From the NCBI GenBank assembly GCA_963753185.1, contig CAVWBO010000007.1, forward strand, positions 1,550,001-1,614,000: a DNA stretch of 64,000 nucleotides, in the 5' to 3' direction. The notes under the pieces were generated by a model. The model was not told where the DNA came from and did not search any database. It saw nothing but the letters and a program-made list of their open reading frames with translations. The DNA is from SZUA-442 sp963753185. GTDB lineage: Bacteria > Actinomycetota > Acidimicrobiia > Spongiisociales > UBA5794. Position 1 is the first letter of the stretch. Each line of letters opens with the position of its first letter. The translations under genes and the position numbers were made by a program. Positions 9,200 to 16,751 of this stretch are shown piece after piece.

Positions 9200-9619
9200 G
9201 TGCATGAACTCGCCCTTGCGGACGCCGTGATCAAGGCGGCCCTGCGCGCAGCGGACGATGCGGGCATCGCCGCCATCGAGCGAATCGTTGTGTCCGTCGG
9301 TGAGCTCCAACAGATCGAGCCGGAACTGTTCACGTACTCCCTCACAACCGTGCTGCCCCAAAGCGACCCCCGACTCGAAGGCACGTCGTTCGACGTGGAG
9401 ATCGCCGAGGCGCGCTTCGCGTGCCGTTCGTGCAGCGCGACCTATGGTCGGGCAGACATCGATCTCGGAGCGCATGAGGGAGAGTCGGTCCACTTCATCC
9501 CGGAGCTGCTCCACGCCTTCGCAGGGTGTCCACGTTGTACGAGCCCCGACTTCGACATCATCGAGGGCAGGGGCATCCTGCTCAGGCGTATCGTCGGGCG
9601 CGCGGGGGACCGACGGTGA
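9200..9619 (+). CDS. hypA: hydrogenase/urease nickel metallochaperone HypA
   Basis: Nickel and zinc chaperone for [NiFe]-hydrogenase maturation. With GTG 9200 the protein begins Met-His-Glu-Leu, the invariant nickel-binding N-terminus in which His2 is the ligand. The zinc site is formed by FACRSCSATY (about residues 73-82) and CPRC (about 112-115). The length, 139 aa, is slightly above the usual 113-120. Its stop overlaps the GTG of the following Mrp/MinD-type ATPase, coupling the two. No hydrogenase structural genes are in the window. Confidence 0.93.
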   Translation: MHELALADAVIKAALRAADDAGIAAIERIVVSVGELQQIEPELFTYSLTTVLPQSDPRLEGTSFDVEIAEARFACRSCSATYGRADIDLGAHEGESVHFIPELLHAFAGCPRCTSPDFDIIEGRGILLRRIVGRAGDRR

Positions 9620-10353
9620 CTGACAGCATCGATCCGAGGCGCGGTGTGGTGGAGGAGCGGATGTCGGGCATTCGCCGGATCGTTGCGGTCACGGGCTCCA
9701 AGGGAGGGATCGGCAAAAGCGTCTTGGCAACCCTGCTCGCACTCCATCTCGCAGACACCGGTCGACGTGTCGGGCTGTTCGACCTCGACCTGACGTCACC
9801 GACCGATCACCTCGTCCTCGGTGCGCGTTTCGGGGTACCCGACGAGGTGTTCGGCATCGATCCGTACCGGGTCGAAGGCGTCGACCTCATGTCGATCGCC
9901 GGCTTGTCGCACGGAGCTGCACTTGCCCTTCGCGGGACTGGCGCGACCGAGGCGCTCCTGGAGATGCTTGCGATCACGCGGTGGGGCGAACTGGACCTGC
10001 TGGTGGTCGACATGCCGCCGGGTCTCGGGGACACGACCCTCGACGTCATCGAGCTCCTGCCGCGCACCGAGTTCCTGGTCGTTGCCGATGGTTCGCCCGT
10101 CGTGATCGACAGCGTCAGGCGGGCGGTGGACCTCCTCGTGTCGCTCGGCAAGCCGATCATCGGCGTCTTCGAGAACATGTCCAGGGGAGATGCCGGTGCG
10201 GTCGAGCGACTCGCGATCTCGGCTCGGATCGCGTACCTCGGCGTTGCAGGGTCCGATCCGGGGCTCGAGGGTGCCATCGGTGACGGTCGGGCCCTGCGCG
10301 CAACGAACCTGTACCGATCGATGCGCGGGTTGGCGGCCCATGTCCATCTATGA
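9616..10353 (+). CDS. Mrp/MinD-family P-loop ATPase, candidate HypB-type Ni-insertion partner
   Basis: A 245-aa SIMIBI-class ATPase. It has a deviant Walker A motif (SKGGIGKS, about residues 27-34), switch-I-like DLDLTSPTDH, Walker B VVDMPPGLGDTT and the ENMS motif typical of Mrp/NBP35 proteins. The C-terminal CxxC that carries an Fe-S cluster in Mrp is missing. Archaeal HypA proteins are known to work with a Mrp/MinD-type HypB rather than the usual GTPase. The four-base overlap with hypA suggests the same role here; that is inference. GTG 9616 is the coupled start; ATG 9661, preceded by GGAGGAG, is an alternative. Confidence 0.82.
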   Translation: MTDSIDPRRGVVEERMSGIRRIVAVTGSKGGIGKSVLATLLALHLADTGRRVGLFDLDLTSPTDHLVLGARFGVPDEVFGIDPYRVEGVDLMSIAGLSHGAALALRGTGATEALLEMLAITRWGELDLLVVDMPPGLGDTTLDVIELLPRTEFLVVADGSPVVIDSVRRAVDLLVSLGKPIIGVFENMSRGDAGAVERLAISARIAYLGVAGSDPGLEGAIGDGRALRATNLYRSMRGLAAHVHL

Positions 10354-10522
10354 GGCGCATGTCAGCGGTTCGCGGACGGACGATCGGTTCATACCCATTG
10401 GATGATGCAGCTCTGATGCGTTCCGTGTTGACTGTTCGAAGGAGACCGTGGCGGACGGCGCCGACGGACAAACAGGGATGTAGGATCCTGTATCACCCCA
10501 AGGACGATGGAGGAAGGCGACG

Positions 10523-10954
10523 ATGATCAAACACGGACCCGTTGATGTGTACGTACTGGCGTTGGGAGCGCCAAGATTCGATGGCGCGATCCTGAGCGAG
10601 CTCCAGCACCAGACCGCCAAGGGGATCATCCGTGTGCTCGACGCCATGGTGTTGTTCAAGGACGAGGGCGGGGCGTGCTTCACGCTCGACATGGAGGACC
10701 TTCCCGAGGAGGACCTGGCAGCCCTGTCGTTCATCGAATCGGGAACACGGGGCATGTTCGACGCCGAGGACGCCGACACGCTGTGGGAGGGAATGGTGCC
10801 CGGTTCCGCTGTCGTAGCCCTCGCGATCGAACACACGTGGGCAGTCGATCTCGTGAACGCGTTCCACGCGAACGATGTCGAAGTCGCTCTGCACTTCCGC
10901 GTCCCCTCACCCATCGTCGACGAGGCCCTCGCCGCGGTCGAGGCAGCACACTGA
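10523..10954 (+). CDS. DUF1269/DUF6325-like hypothetical protein
   Basis: A 143-aa acidic protein without signal peptide or cysteine-rich motif. It begins HGPVDVYVLALGAPRFDG and continues with alternating strands and helices (IIRVLDAMVLFKDE, then VALAIEHTWAVDLVNAF), which matches small actinobacterial proteins annotated as DUF6325 or DUF1269 and thought to sit at the membrane. ATG 10523 is preceded by GGAGGAAGG. The SHOCT-domain gene follows after 26 bases, an arrangement common for this pair. Role unknown. Confidence 0.78.
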   Translation: MIKHGPVDVYVLALGAPRFDGAILSELQHQTAKGIIRVLDAMVLFKDEGGACFTLDMEDLPEEDLAALSFIESGTRGMFDAEDADTLWEGMVPGSAVVALAIEHTWAVDLVNAFHANDVEVALHFRVPSPIVDEALAAVEAAH

Positions 10955-10980
10955 ACGTTCAGGATCAAGGAGGATTCGAC

Positions 10981-11268
10981 ATGCCGGGATTGGTACGAAC
11001 AATGGGTCGGACTGCTGCGGTGGTCGGCACGGCCACCGCAACACGCAACGCGGTGGATCGCCGCAATATGGACAAGACCGCCCAGGCGAATGCAAACGCC
11101 ATGGAGACCGCCAACGTAACAGCCGCCCCTGCGCCGGCACCACAACCGCAGCAGGCGCCTGTTGACGACCCGATCGCCCAGATCGAGCGACTGGGGGCCC
11201 TTCACGCCCAAGGAATCCTGACCGACGAGGAGTTCTCGGCCCAGAAGGCGAAGCTGCTCGGCATGTAG
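10981..11268 (+). CDS. SHOCT-domain small protein
   Basis: A 95-aa protein. The N-terminal half is Ala/Thr/Asn-rich and poorly ordered (VVGTATATRNAVDRR). A Pro/Gln linker leads to a C-terminal SHOCT helix pair at residues 64-95 (DPIAQIERLGALHAQGILTD, then EEFSAQKAKLLG). SHOCT modules mediate oligomerisation or recruitment in many small bacterial proteins. An AAGGAGG ribosome site precedes ATG 10981. Probably co-transcribed with the DUF6325-like gene. Confidence 0.85.
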   Translation: MPGLVRTMGRTAAVVGTATATRNAVDRRNMDKTAQANANAMETANVTAAPAPAPQPQQAPVDDPIAQIERLGALHAQGILTDEEFSAQKAKLLGM

Positions 11269-11279
11269 CCGGGGGCCGG

Positions 11280-11291
11280 TATCGTCGCACC
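11280..11291 (+). promoter_or_regulatory. -10 box of leaderless trpD promoter
   Basis: TATCGT at 11280-11285 followed by six bases and the ATG of trpD at 11292, a spacing that places the transcription start at or next to the start codon. The same arrangement recurs at eight or more genes in the window. No ribosome site is present. Confidence 0.5.
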
Positions 11292-12325
11292 ATGAGTGAC
11301 TTCTCATGGCCGGCGACGATCGGCGCCCTCATCGACTCCGAGGACCTGTCGCGACAGGCGGCAGCGAGAGCGATGGCCGAGATCATGTCCGGTCGCGCCT
11401 CCGACGCGCAGATCAGCGCCTTCATCGTCGCACTGCGGACCAAGCGCGAGACCGCCGATGAGGTGGCGGGAATGGTCGACGCGATGATGGACGCAGCCGT
11501 GACGGCAAACGTTCCCAACTCGGTCGACATCGTCGGGACGGGCGGCGACGGATTCGGGACGTTCAACGTCTCGACGACGGCGGCCTTCATCGCCGCAGGC
11601 GCCGGTGTCCGGATCGCCAAGCACGGCAACCGCGCCGCATCATCCAAGACGGGTTCCGCCGACCTCCTCGAGGCACTCGGATTCGACATCGAGCTCGGAC
11701 CCGATCAGGTTGCGCGGATGGTCGACGAATCGAACTTCGGCTTCTTCTTCGCCCCGAGGTACCACCCCGCGATGCGCCACGCCGCGAGCTGCGCGGAGGG
11801 ACCTTGGCGTTCGGACCGTCTTCAACTTCCTGGGACCGCTGTGCAATCCCGCCGGTGCGCGCATGAGCGTCGGCGTTTCCGATCCACGCATGGCCGAGGT
11901 CATGATCGAGGTCCTTGCGGCCAGAGGTGTCGACCGCGCGTTCGTGGTGTACGGGGAGGAGGGCCTCGACGAACTCTCACCGGCAGGTCCGTCGAGGATC
12001 CATCGCCTGATCGACGGCGAGGTGACCGAGGCCGAGTTCACACCAGAGGACTTCGGGATACGTCGCTCCCGTATCGAGGACATCGTCGGCGGTGACAGCG
12101 ACCGAAACGTCGCGATCACCCTGGCGATCCTCGACGGCGAGGCAGGCCCACAACGAGACGCAGCCGTCATCAACGCGGCGCCCGCGATCATCCTGGGTGG
12201 GCTCGCCGACGGATTCGTGCATGCGGTCGAAGCTCGCCGAGGACGCCATTGACAGCGGAGCCGCGAAACGGGCGCTGACGAAATCCTTGACGATCAATGA
12301 ACTCGTCTCCAGATCGACGTGGTAG
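11292..12325 (+). CDS. trpD: anthranilate phosphoribosyltransferase, two apparent frameshifts
   Basis: Transfers phosphoribose to anthranilate in tryptophan synthesis. The N-terminal part is unmistakable: GTGGDGFGTFNVST binds PRPP, and KHGNRAASSKTGSADLLEALG carries the substrate site. After RYHPAMRHAA the frame shifts at about 11788-11795 (one extra base) and resumes as RRDLGVRTVFNFLGPLCNPA. A second shift at about 12225-12230 (one extra base) leads into KLAEDAIDSGAAKRAL to the stop at 12325. The reassembled protein is full length, about 344 aa, with no missing segment, so base-insertion errors are more likely than gene decay. It stands alone, without other trp genes in the window. Confidence 0.88.
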
Positions 12326-12339
12326 GGCGGGTGCACATC

Positions 12340-12351
12340 TACCGTCCACGG
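12340..12351 (+). promoter_or_regulatory. -10 box of leaderless promoter of the TGA-containing thioredoxin-like gene
   Basis: TACCGT (12340-12345), six bases, then ATG at 12352. It matches the TANNNT-N6-ATG pattern of the neighbours and supports both the chosen start and independent transcription of the candidate selenoprotein gene. Confidence 0.5.
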
Positions 12352-12972
12352 ATGAGTCGAGTGAACCTCACCCTGTCAGCGATCCTCATGCTCGTCGTGT
12401 CGGGGTGTGCCGCCTCCACGGACCCGACCCAACCGGACGGGACGACGACCTCCGTCACCACACCATCGACGACGCAATCGGAATCCGAGGCACCTTCGGC
12501 TGGCGAACCCACGGACACCACGACGACAACCGTCGATGAAGCACCATCGAGGCCCGACGGACCCGCAGCGCCCGACTTCACCCTCGCCCTCGGCGCGGAC
12601 GGCGCATCGACCTTCTCACTCTCGCAGGAGGTCAAGCCCGTGTTCATGGTGTTCTGGGCTGAGTGGTGAAGCATCTGTCGACGGGAGTTGCCCGTCGTCG
12701 ACTCTGTCGCTTCCGACTACCTCGCTGACGTCTCGTTCCTCGCGGTCGCCGGTCGGTCCGACATCGCACGGACGTCGGAGAGGGCGGACGAGCTGTTCAG
12801 TGAGAATCTGGCATGGGGGCTCGATGATCGCATCTGGGACCTGTACGGCGTTCCCGGCCAGCCTGCGACCATCCTGATCGCCGACGGCGTGATCGTCGAC
12901 CAGTGGTTCGGCGCTGCTCCCGAGGAGTTCATCCGCGAGCGCCTCGACAGGCTCGTCAGCCTGTCCGGGTGA
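12352..12972 (+). CDS. candidate selenoprotein: thioredoxin-like lipoprotein with UxxC (in-frame TGA)
   Basis: Read through the TGA at 12667-12669, this is a 206-aa secreted thioredoxin-fold lipoprotein. It has a signal peptide with lipobox VVSGC (Cys19), a Thr/Ser-rich linker to residue 70, then a TlpA/AhpC-like domain (PDFTL at 74) and the active site FWAEW-U-SIC, so Sec106 and Cys109 form UxxC where relatives have CxxC. The frame continues unbroken through CRRELPVVDS and the cis-proline loop VPGQPAT to the stop at 12972. The TGA occupies exactly the first catalytic cysteine, and a hairpin of bacterial SECIS geometry follows (12677-12702). Alternatives are a TGC-to-TGA error or a nonsense mutation; indels nearby advise caution. 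Its 3' end overlaps the opposing Lgt-like gene by 17 bases. Confidence 0.75.
12677..12702 (+). promoter_or_regulatory. candidate bacterial SECIS hairpin
   Basis: Downstream of the TGA a 6-bp GC-rich stem (GACGGG 12680-12685 with CCCGTC 12691-12696) closes the five-base loop AGTTG. A lower stem GTC/GAC (12677-12679 with 12700-12702) forms with a 3-base bulge. Sixteen bases separate TGA and loop, and G is in the first two loop positions. Both fit the published bacterial SECIS pattern (loop 16-37 bases after UGA, G near the loop start). Inferred from sequence only. Confidence 0.6.
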
Positions 12973-13657
12973 CCCTGCGGTCGGCGAGGAATGCGGCGGC
13001 CATCCACCCCACTCCGACAAGGGCGGCGATCAGGTACAGAGCGACAGGGCCACCGTCGATCGAGATCCGGAGGGGTTCCGTGACGAGCCGCAGCGACCCC
13101 GCGGTGGCGATCGCCACGCCGGCGATGACTCCCGGCCACGGCCGTGCCTTCCACTTCCACACGGCGAGGACACCTGCAACGAGGACGAATCCGATCGCGA
13201 CATACAGCTCGACGGGATGCCTGGTCACCGTGCTCCCCGGAAGCGACCACGCCCACGGGACCCCTGATTCGACACCCAGGCATGCGTTCGACGTCACGCA
13301 CCCGGCGTGCCATCCGGCGAGCCCCGCGAGTGCTGCGGGGGCGATCGCATCGGCGGTCGTTACGAGGTCCCGTCTGGCAAGGACGGCGAACACGACGAAC
13401 GCGCCAACTGCGGCTGCCGTGGTCGATACGCCGCTTCGTATGAGCAGGATCTGACCCGGGTCGCTGATCGGGTTGATCCCGGCGCCCACCATTGCCGAAA
13501 GCCTTCCAATGAAGACCCCAGCGATCGCAGAGGTGAGTCCCGCCTCCCACAGGTCGACGGCGCAACCCGCGGCGTTGCCTCTCGGCGCCTCCCATCGAAG
13601 CACGGTCCAGAAGGAGGCCACACCGATCGCCGCGGCTCCGAGGAGTGAGAACTCCAT
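12956..13657 (-). CDS. Lgt-like polytopic membrane protein (prolipoprotein diacylglyceryl transferase family)
   Basis: A 233-aa membrane protein with about seven hydrophobic helices. The signature region reads AGWHAGCVTSNACLGVESGVPW followed by RHPVELY, corresponding to the family's G-C-x-x-x-G...PWG...RHPxQLYE block. The usual GRxGNFxNxE motif is replaced by GRLSAMVGAGINPIS. It is therefore a divergent Lgt relative; true diacylglyceryl transfer is uncertain. It is coupled to tlpA by a four-base overlap at 13656-13659. Similar Lgt-like proteins occur next to thioredoxin-like genes, suggesting an envelope redox or lipoprotein role. Confidence 0.75.
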   Translation of the reverse strand: MEFSLLGAAAIGVASFWTVLRWEAPRGNAAGCAVDLWEAGLTSAIAGVFIGRLSAMVGAGINPISDPGQILLIRSGVSTTAAAVGAFVVFAVLARRDLVTTADAIAPAALAGLAGWHAGCVTSNACLGVESGVPWAWSLPGSTVTRHPVELYVAIGFVLVAGVLAVWKWKARPWPGVIAGVAIATAGSLRLVTEPLRISIDGGPVALYLIAALVGVGWMAAAFLADRRVTRTG

Positions 13658-14142
13658 CAGCGGTCGATCTCGTCGAGGTACCGCGCCATCGTGGGCTCGT
13701 CGATGACCCCGAAGTGCAGGTGGGCGAGAGTTCCGTCGGATGCGTAGAAGTAGGTCAGCGGCACACCCGCCGTGCCACCGAGGTCGATCGGGATCCTCCC
13801 CGATCGATCACTCAGGTGAGTCATCTCGGCATCGCTGAGGAACTCAGCCATGAATACCCGAGCATCCGGGTCCCGATCCTTGACATTGAGCCCTATGAAG
13901 GTGACGGACGGCCGGCTGGTGCTCGCCGATGCGATGAGCGGCGCCTCGCTGCGACACGGCAGGCACCACGAGGCCCACACGTTGACGACCGCCGGAGCCG
14001 ATGCGGTGATCTCGGCGAGGAGATCCTCCGTCGTCGTCGGTACGGGAGGATCGGGGAGGGGGCCCTGCGGAGACGATGTGCACGATGCGATCCCGATTGC
14101 CACAGCCAGGAACGCCGTGACGACGAAGGGTGGGAGCCGCAT
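13657..14142 (-). CDS. TlpA-like thiol-disulfide lipoprotein (CxxC)
   Basis: A 161-aa envelope thioredoxin-fold protein: signal peptide with lipobox GIASC (Cys21), Pro-rich linker, then VNVWASWCLPC with catalytic Cys60 and Cys63 and the cis-proline loop GGTAGVPLTYF. It probably reduces or exchanges disulfides outside the membrane. ATG 14142 lies 26 bases after the inferred stop of hisIE, on the same strand, so it may be transcribed from the his operon. The reading frame appears fused to hisIE only because hisIE carries an apparent frameshift. It is a homologue of the TGA-containing lipoprotein at 12352, which is encoded on the opposite strand. Confidence 0.9.
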   Translation of the reverse strand: MRLPPFVVTAFLAVAIGIASCTSSPQGPLPDPPVPTTTEDLLAEITASAPAVVNVWASWCLPCRSEAPLIASASTSRPSVTFIGLNVKDRDPDARVFMAEFLSDAEMTHLSDRSGRIPIDLGGTAGVPLTYFYASDGTLAHLHFGVIDEPTMARYLDEIDR

Positions 14143-14168
14143 GGAACCGAGCGTAGGGAGCGGAGGGG

Positions 14169-14796
14169 TCAATGCATCCGGGCTCGGAGTTCGGCCGCGA
14201 TCTCCTCGACGTCGAGGCCTGCACCCGACGACGAGCGCGAGCAGGTGATACAGAAGGTCGGCTGCCTCTTCGATCACTCGCGAAGGATCGCCACCGAGCT
14301 CGAGGTCCTTCCGTGCGAACGCCACCTCTCCCGCTTCCTCGAGCACCTTGCGTGCGGCGAGATCCGGGTTCGAGATGAGCCTCGCCGTGTAGGAGACCTC
14401 CGGATCGGCGTCCGCGCGCGTCGCAATGATCCGGTCCAGACGGTCGATGGTCCCGCCGAGTGACGCGCCGAGTGATGCGGCACGGGACGCTCCGAAGCAT
14501 GTATCTGCACCCGTGTGGCAGGTGGGTCCGTCGGGCTGTGCGGTGACGAGGAGCGCATCGCCATCGCAGTCCACCGAAACGGAGAGCACCTTCAACGTGT
14601 TCCCGCTCGTCTCACCCTTCTTCCAGATGCGACCCCTCGTCCTGCTCCAGAAGTGCACGAACCCTGTGTCCTGGGTGAGGCGGAGTGCCTCGGCATCCAT
14701 GAACCCGACCATCCGCACAGAGCCTGTGGCCTCGTCCTGGATCACGGAGACCACGAGGCCGTCGCTCGATGGTGTGAGATCGGAGAAGTCGATCAC
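14169..14796 (-). CDS. hisIE: bifunctional phosphoribosyl-AMP cyclohydrolase / phosphoribosyl-ATP pyrophosphohydrolase, apparent 3' frameshift
   Basis: Catalyses steps two and three of histidine synthesis. The HisI domain (about residues 1-115) has the zinc and magnesium motifs SVDCDGDALLV and CHTGADTCF. The HisE domain follows with RKVLEEAGEVAFA and EEAADLLYHLLAL. At about 14225-14232 one base seems to be missing: translation drifts to Gly-Cys-Arg-Pro, whereas the next frame gives the expected SSGAGLDVEEIAAELRARMH and a stop at 14169. GTG 14796 overlaps the hisF stop (GTGA). The intact product would be about 209 aa, of normal HisIE length. Confidence 0.9.
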
Positions 14797-15554
14797 GGCG
14801 TGCTCCTGACCGGGATCCCGGCGTCTGCGAGTGCGGCATGGATCTCGCCGACCGTGTAGTGGTCGCGGTGGAAGATGGACGCCGCGAGCACGGCGTCCGC
14901 CCTTCCCGTTGCGAGGGCATCCGCCAGGTCCTTCGGGCCGCCCGCGCCGCCCGATGCGATGATCGGAACATCGACGCGGGCGCGAACGGCCTCGAGGAGC
15001 TCGAGGTCGTACCCCAGGTTCGTTCCGTCGCGATCCATCGATGTGATCAGGACCTCGCCCGCTCCGAGGCGACACGCACGAGCTGCCCAGTCCAGGGCGT
15101 CGAGCCCGATGTCGACGCGCCCTCCATGCGTGTGCACGGTCCAACTCGTCGCCGTGCGTCTGGCGTCGATGGCCACGACGACGCACTGCGATCCGAACGC
15201 CGCTGCGCACTCGCGGATCAGCCTCGGACGTTGTACAGCGGCGGAGTTCACGGCGACCTTGTCCGCCCCTGCCCTCAGGACAGCGCGCATGTCCGAGACC
15301 CCACGCACACCGCCTCCGACTGTGAGGGGGACGAAGACGTTCTCGGCCGTGCGCCGAACTGTCTCGAGCATCGTGGAGCGACCGGATGGTGTCGCGGCGA
15401 TGTCGAGGAAGCAGATCTCGTCCGCGCCAGCATCTGCGTACCGGGCGGCCATCTCAACCGGATCCCCTTCATCCGTGAGGTCGACGAAGTTCGTTCCCTT
15501 CACGACGCGGCCATCTGCCACGTCGAGGCATGGGATCACACGCCTACGCAGCAT
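14793..15554 (-). CDS. hisF: imidazole glycerol phosphate synthase cyclase subunit HisF
   Basis: A (beta-alpha)8-barrel of 253 aa that uses ammonia from HisH to close the imidazole ring. The first catalytic Asp lies in RRRVIPCLDVADG near residue 11 and the second in LITSMDRDGTNLGYD. The phosphate-binding loops are LTVGGGVRG and IIASGGAGG. The gene overlaps hisH by 11 bases and hisIE by 4, within the compact his operon. Length and motifs are fully typical. Confidence 0.97.
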   Translation of the reverse strand: MLRRRVIPCLDVADGRVVKGTNFVDLTDEGDPVEMAARYADAGADEICFLDIAATPSGRSTMLETVRRTAENVFVPLTVGGGVRGVSDMRAVLRAGADKVAVNSAAVQRPRLIRECAAAFGSQCVVVAIDARRTATSWTVHTHGGRVDIGLDALDWAARACRLGAGEVLITSMDRDGTNLGYDLELLEAVRARVDVPIIASGGAGGPKDLADALATGRADAVLAASIFHRDHYTVGEIHAALADAGIPVRSTP

Positions 15555-16170
15555 GCGCTGCCTCGCGACACGACCTGACGAAGCTGTTCAGGACAGCACG
15601 ACCCGCATCGGAGGACCGCTCCGGGTGGAACTGGACACCCGCGACGTTCCCGGAACGGACGATCGATGCGAAGCGGTCAGTGCCGTGGCTGGTCCAGCCC
15701 GTGACGATCGACGGATCGTCGGGACGCGGGGCGAAGCTGTGGACGAAGTAGAAGGTGGTGTCGGCACCGGGCGGTACGAGCGGGTCCGTGCAGTCGTCGA
15801 CGTCGTTCCAACCCATGTGGGGGAGTGGGCTGGCCGTCAGGCGACCGATGTGGCCGTCCATGAGGCCGAGGCACGTCGTGTCGTCCTCCTCGGAGTACTC
15901 GAACAGCAGCTGCATGCCGACACACACACCGAGGAAGGGGCCCGCGTAGGCCTTGAGTGGTCCGACGAGGTCTGCGCGCCGGAGGGTACGCATCGCAGCA
16001 CCGGTCGCACCGACGCCGGGAAGGATCACCCCGTCGAAAGGCGAAAGGTCCCGCGCGTCGTCCACCCTCGTGGGATGCGCCCCCGACCGCACCAGGGCCT
16101 GCTCCATCGAGACGAGGTTCCCTGCCCCGTGGTCGATGACGGCGATCGATGTGACATCGGACTGCCTCAC
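15544..16170 (-). CDS. hisH: imidazole glycerol phosphate synthase glutaminase subunit HisH
   Basis: Class-I glutamine amidotransferase of 208 aa that supplies ammonia to HisF. The nucleophile elbow is GVCVGMQLLFE, and the catalytic His-Glu pair sits in GVQFHPERSS. The N-terminus IAVIDHGAGNL is characteristic. GTG 16170 overlaps the hisB stop (GTGA) and was chosen over the much longer upstream-open frame, which only extends antisense-like sequence through hisB. Confidence 0.96.
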   Translation of the reverse strand: MRQSDVTSIAVIDHGAGNLVSMEQALVRSGAHPTRVDDARDLSPFDGVILPGVGATGAAMRTLRRADLVGPLKAYAGPFLGVCVGMQLLFEYSEEDDTTCLGLMDGHIGRLTASPLPHMGWNDVDDCTDPLVPPGADTTFYFVHSFAPRPDDPSIVTGWTSHGTDRFASIVRSGNVAGVQFHPERSSDAGRAVLNSFVRSCREAAHAA

Positions 16171-16751
16171 ATCGTGCCCTTCGTCGATGGAAGGCCGACT
16201 CGTCGATCGTCCATGGCGACCGCAGCCCGAATCGACCGTGCGAGGGCCTTGAACATCGCCTCGGCGATGTGGTGATCGTTTCGGCCTGTTGCCTCGATGT
16301 GCAGGGTGAGCCTCGCGCTCCGGCTGAATGCCTCGAGTGCGTGCTCGATCATCTGGGTCGACAGGCCGCCGAGGCGCTCCCCATGGAACGATGCTGTGAC
16401 CACCGCATACGCCCTGCCCCCGACGTCTATGGCACACGCGGCCACGGATTCATCCATGGGAACTCGGGCGTCGCCATATCGGGTTATCCCGGAGCGATCG
16501 CCGAGTGCGATGTCGATCGCTTCGCCGAGCCTCAGCATCGTGTCCTCCACGGTGTGGTGGTCGTCGACGTGCAGGTCGCCGGTCGTCGTGAGCGTGACAT
16601 CGATGAGCGAGTGGTGGGCGAATGCGGTGATGAGGTGGTCGAGCATCCCGATCCCCGTGGTGACCGCGGCGCGACCCGCGCCATCGAGGTCGATGCCCAC
16701 GTCGACGGTCGTCTCGGCTGTCGTGCGCGAGATACTGGCTGTGCGGGTCAT
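16167..16751 (-). CDS. hisB: imidazoleglycerol-phosphate dehydratase
   Basis: Sixth step of histidine synthesis; a manganese enzyme of 194 aa. The two metal-binding motifs are HVDDHHTVED and, near the C-terminus, NDHHIAEAMFKALARS; GIGMLDHLITAFAHHS is the internal repeat partner. It is the monofunctional form without a phosphatase domain, as in other Actinomycetota. It overlaps hisC by four bases upstream and hisH downstream. Confidence 0.97.
   Translation of the reverse strand: MTRTASISRTTAETTVDVGIDLDGAGRAAVTTGIGMLDHLITAFAHHSLIDVTLTTTGDLHVDDHHTVEDTMLRLGEAIDIALGDRSGITRYGDARVPMDESVAACAIDVGGRAYAVVTASFHGERLGGLSTQMIEHALEAFSRSARLTLHIEATGRNDHHIAEAMFKALARSIRAAVAMDDRRVGLPSTKGTM

Noticed and set aside
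12667..12669. Treating the TGA as the true end of a 105-aa lipoprotein
   Set aside because: The conserved thioredoxin domain continues in the same frame for 100 residues, including the second active-site Cys and cis-proline loop.
13657..15210. A single 517-aa reverse-strand frame joining HisIE and TlpA
   Set aside because: The fusion exists only because hisIE seems to lack a base near 14228; the next frame gives a normal HisE C-terminus and stop at 14169, and TlpA has its own signal peptide and lipobox.
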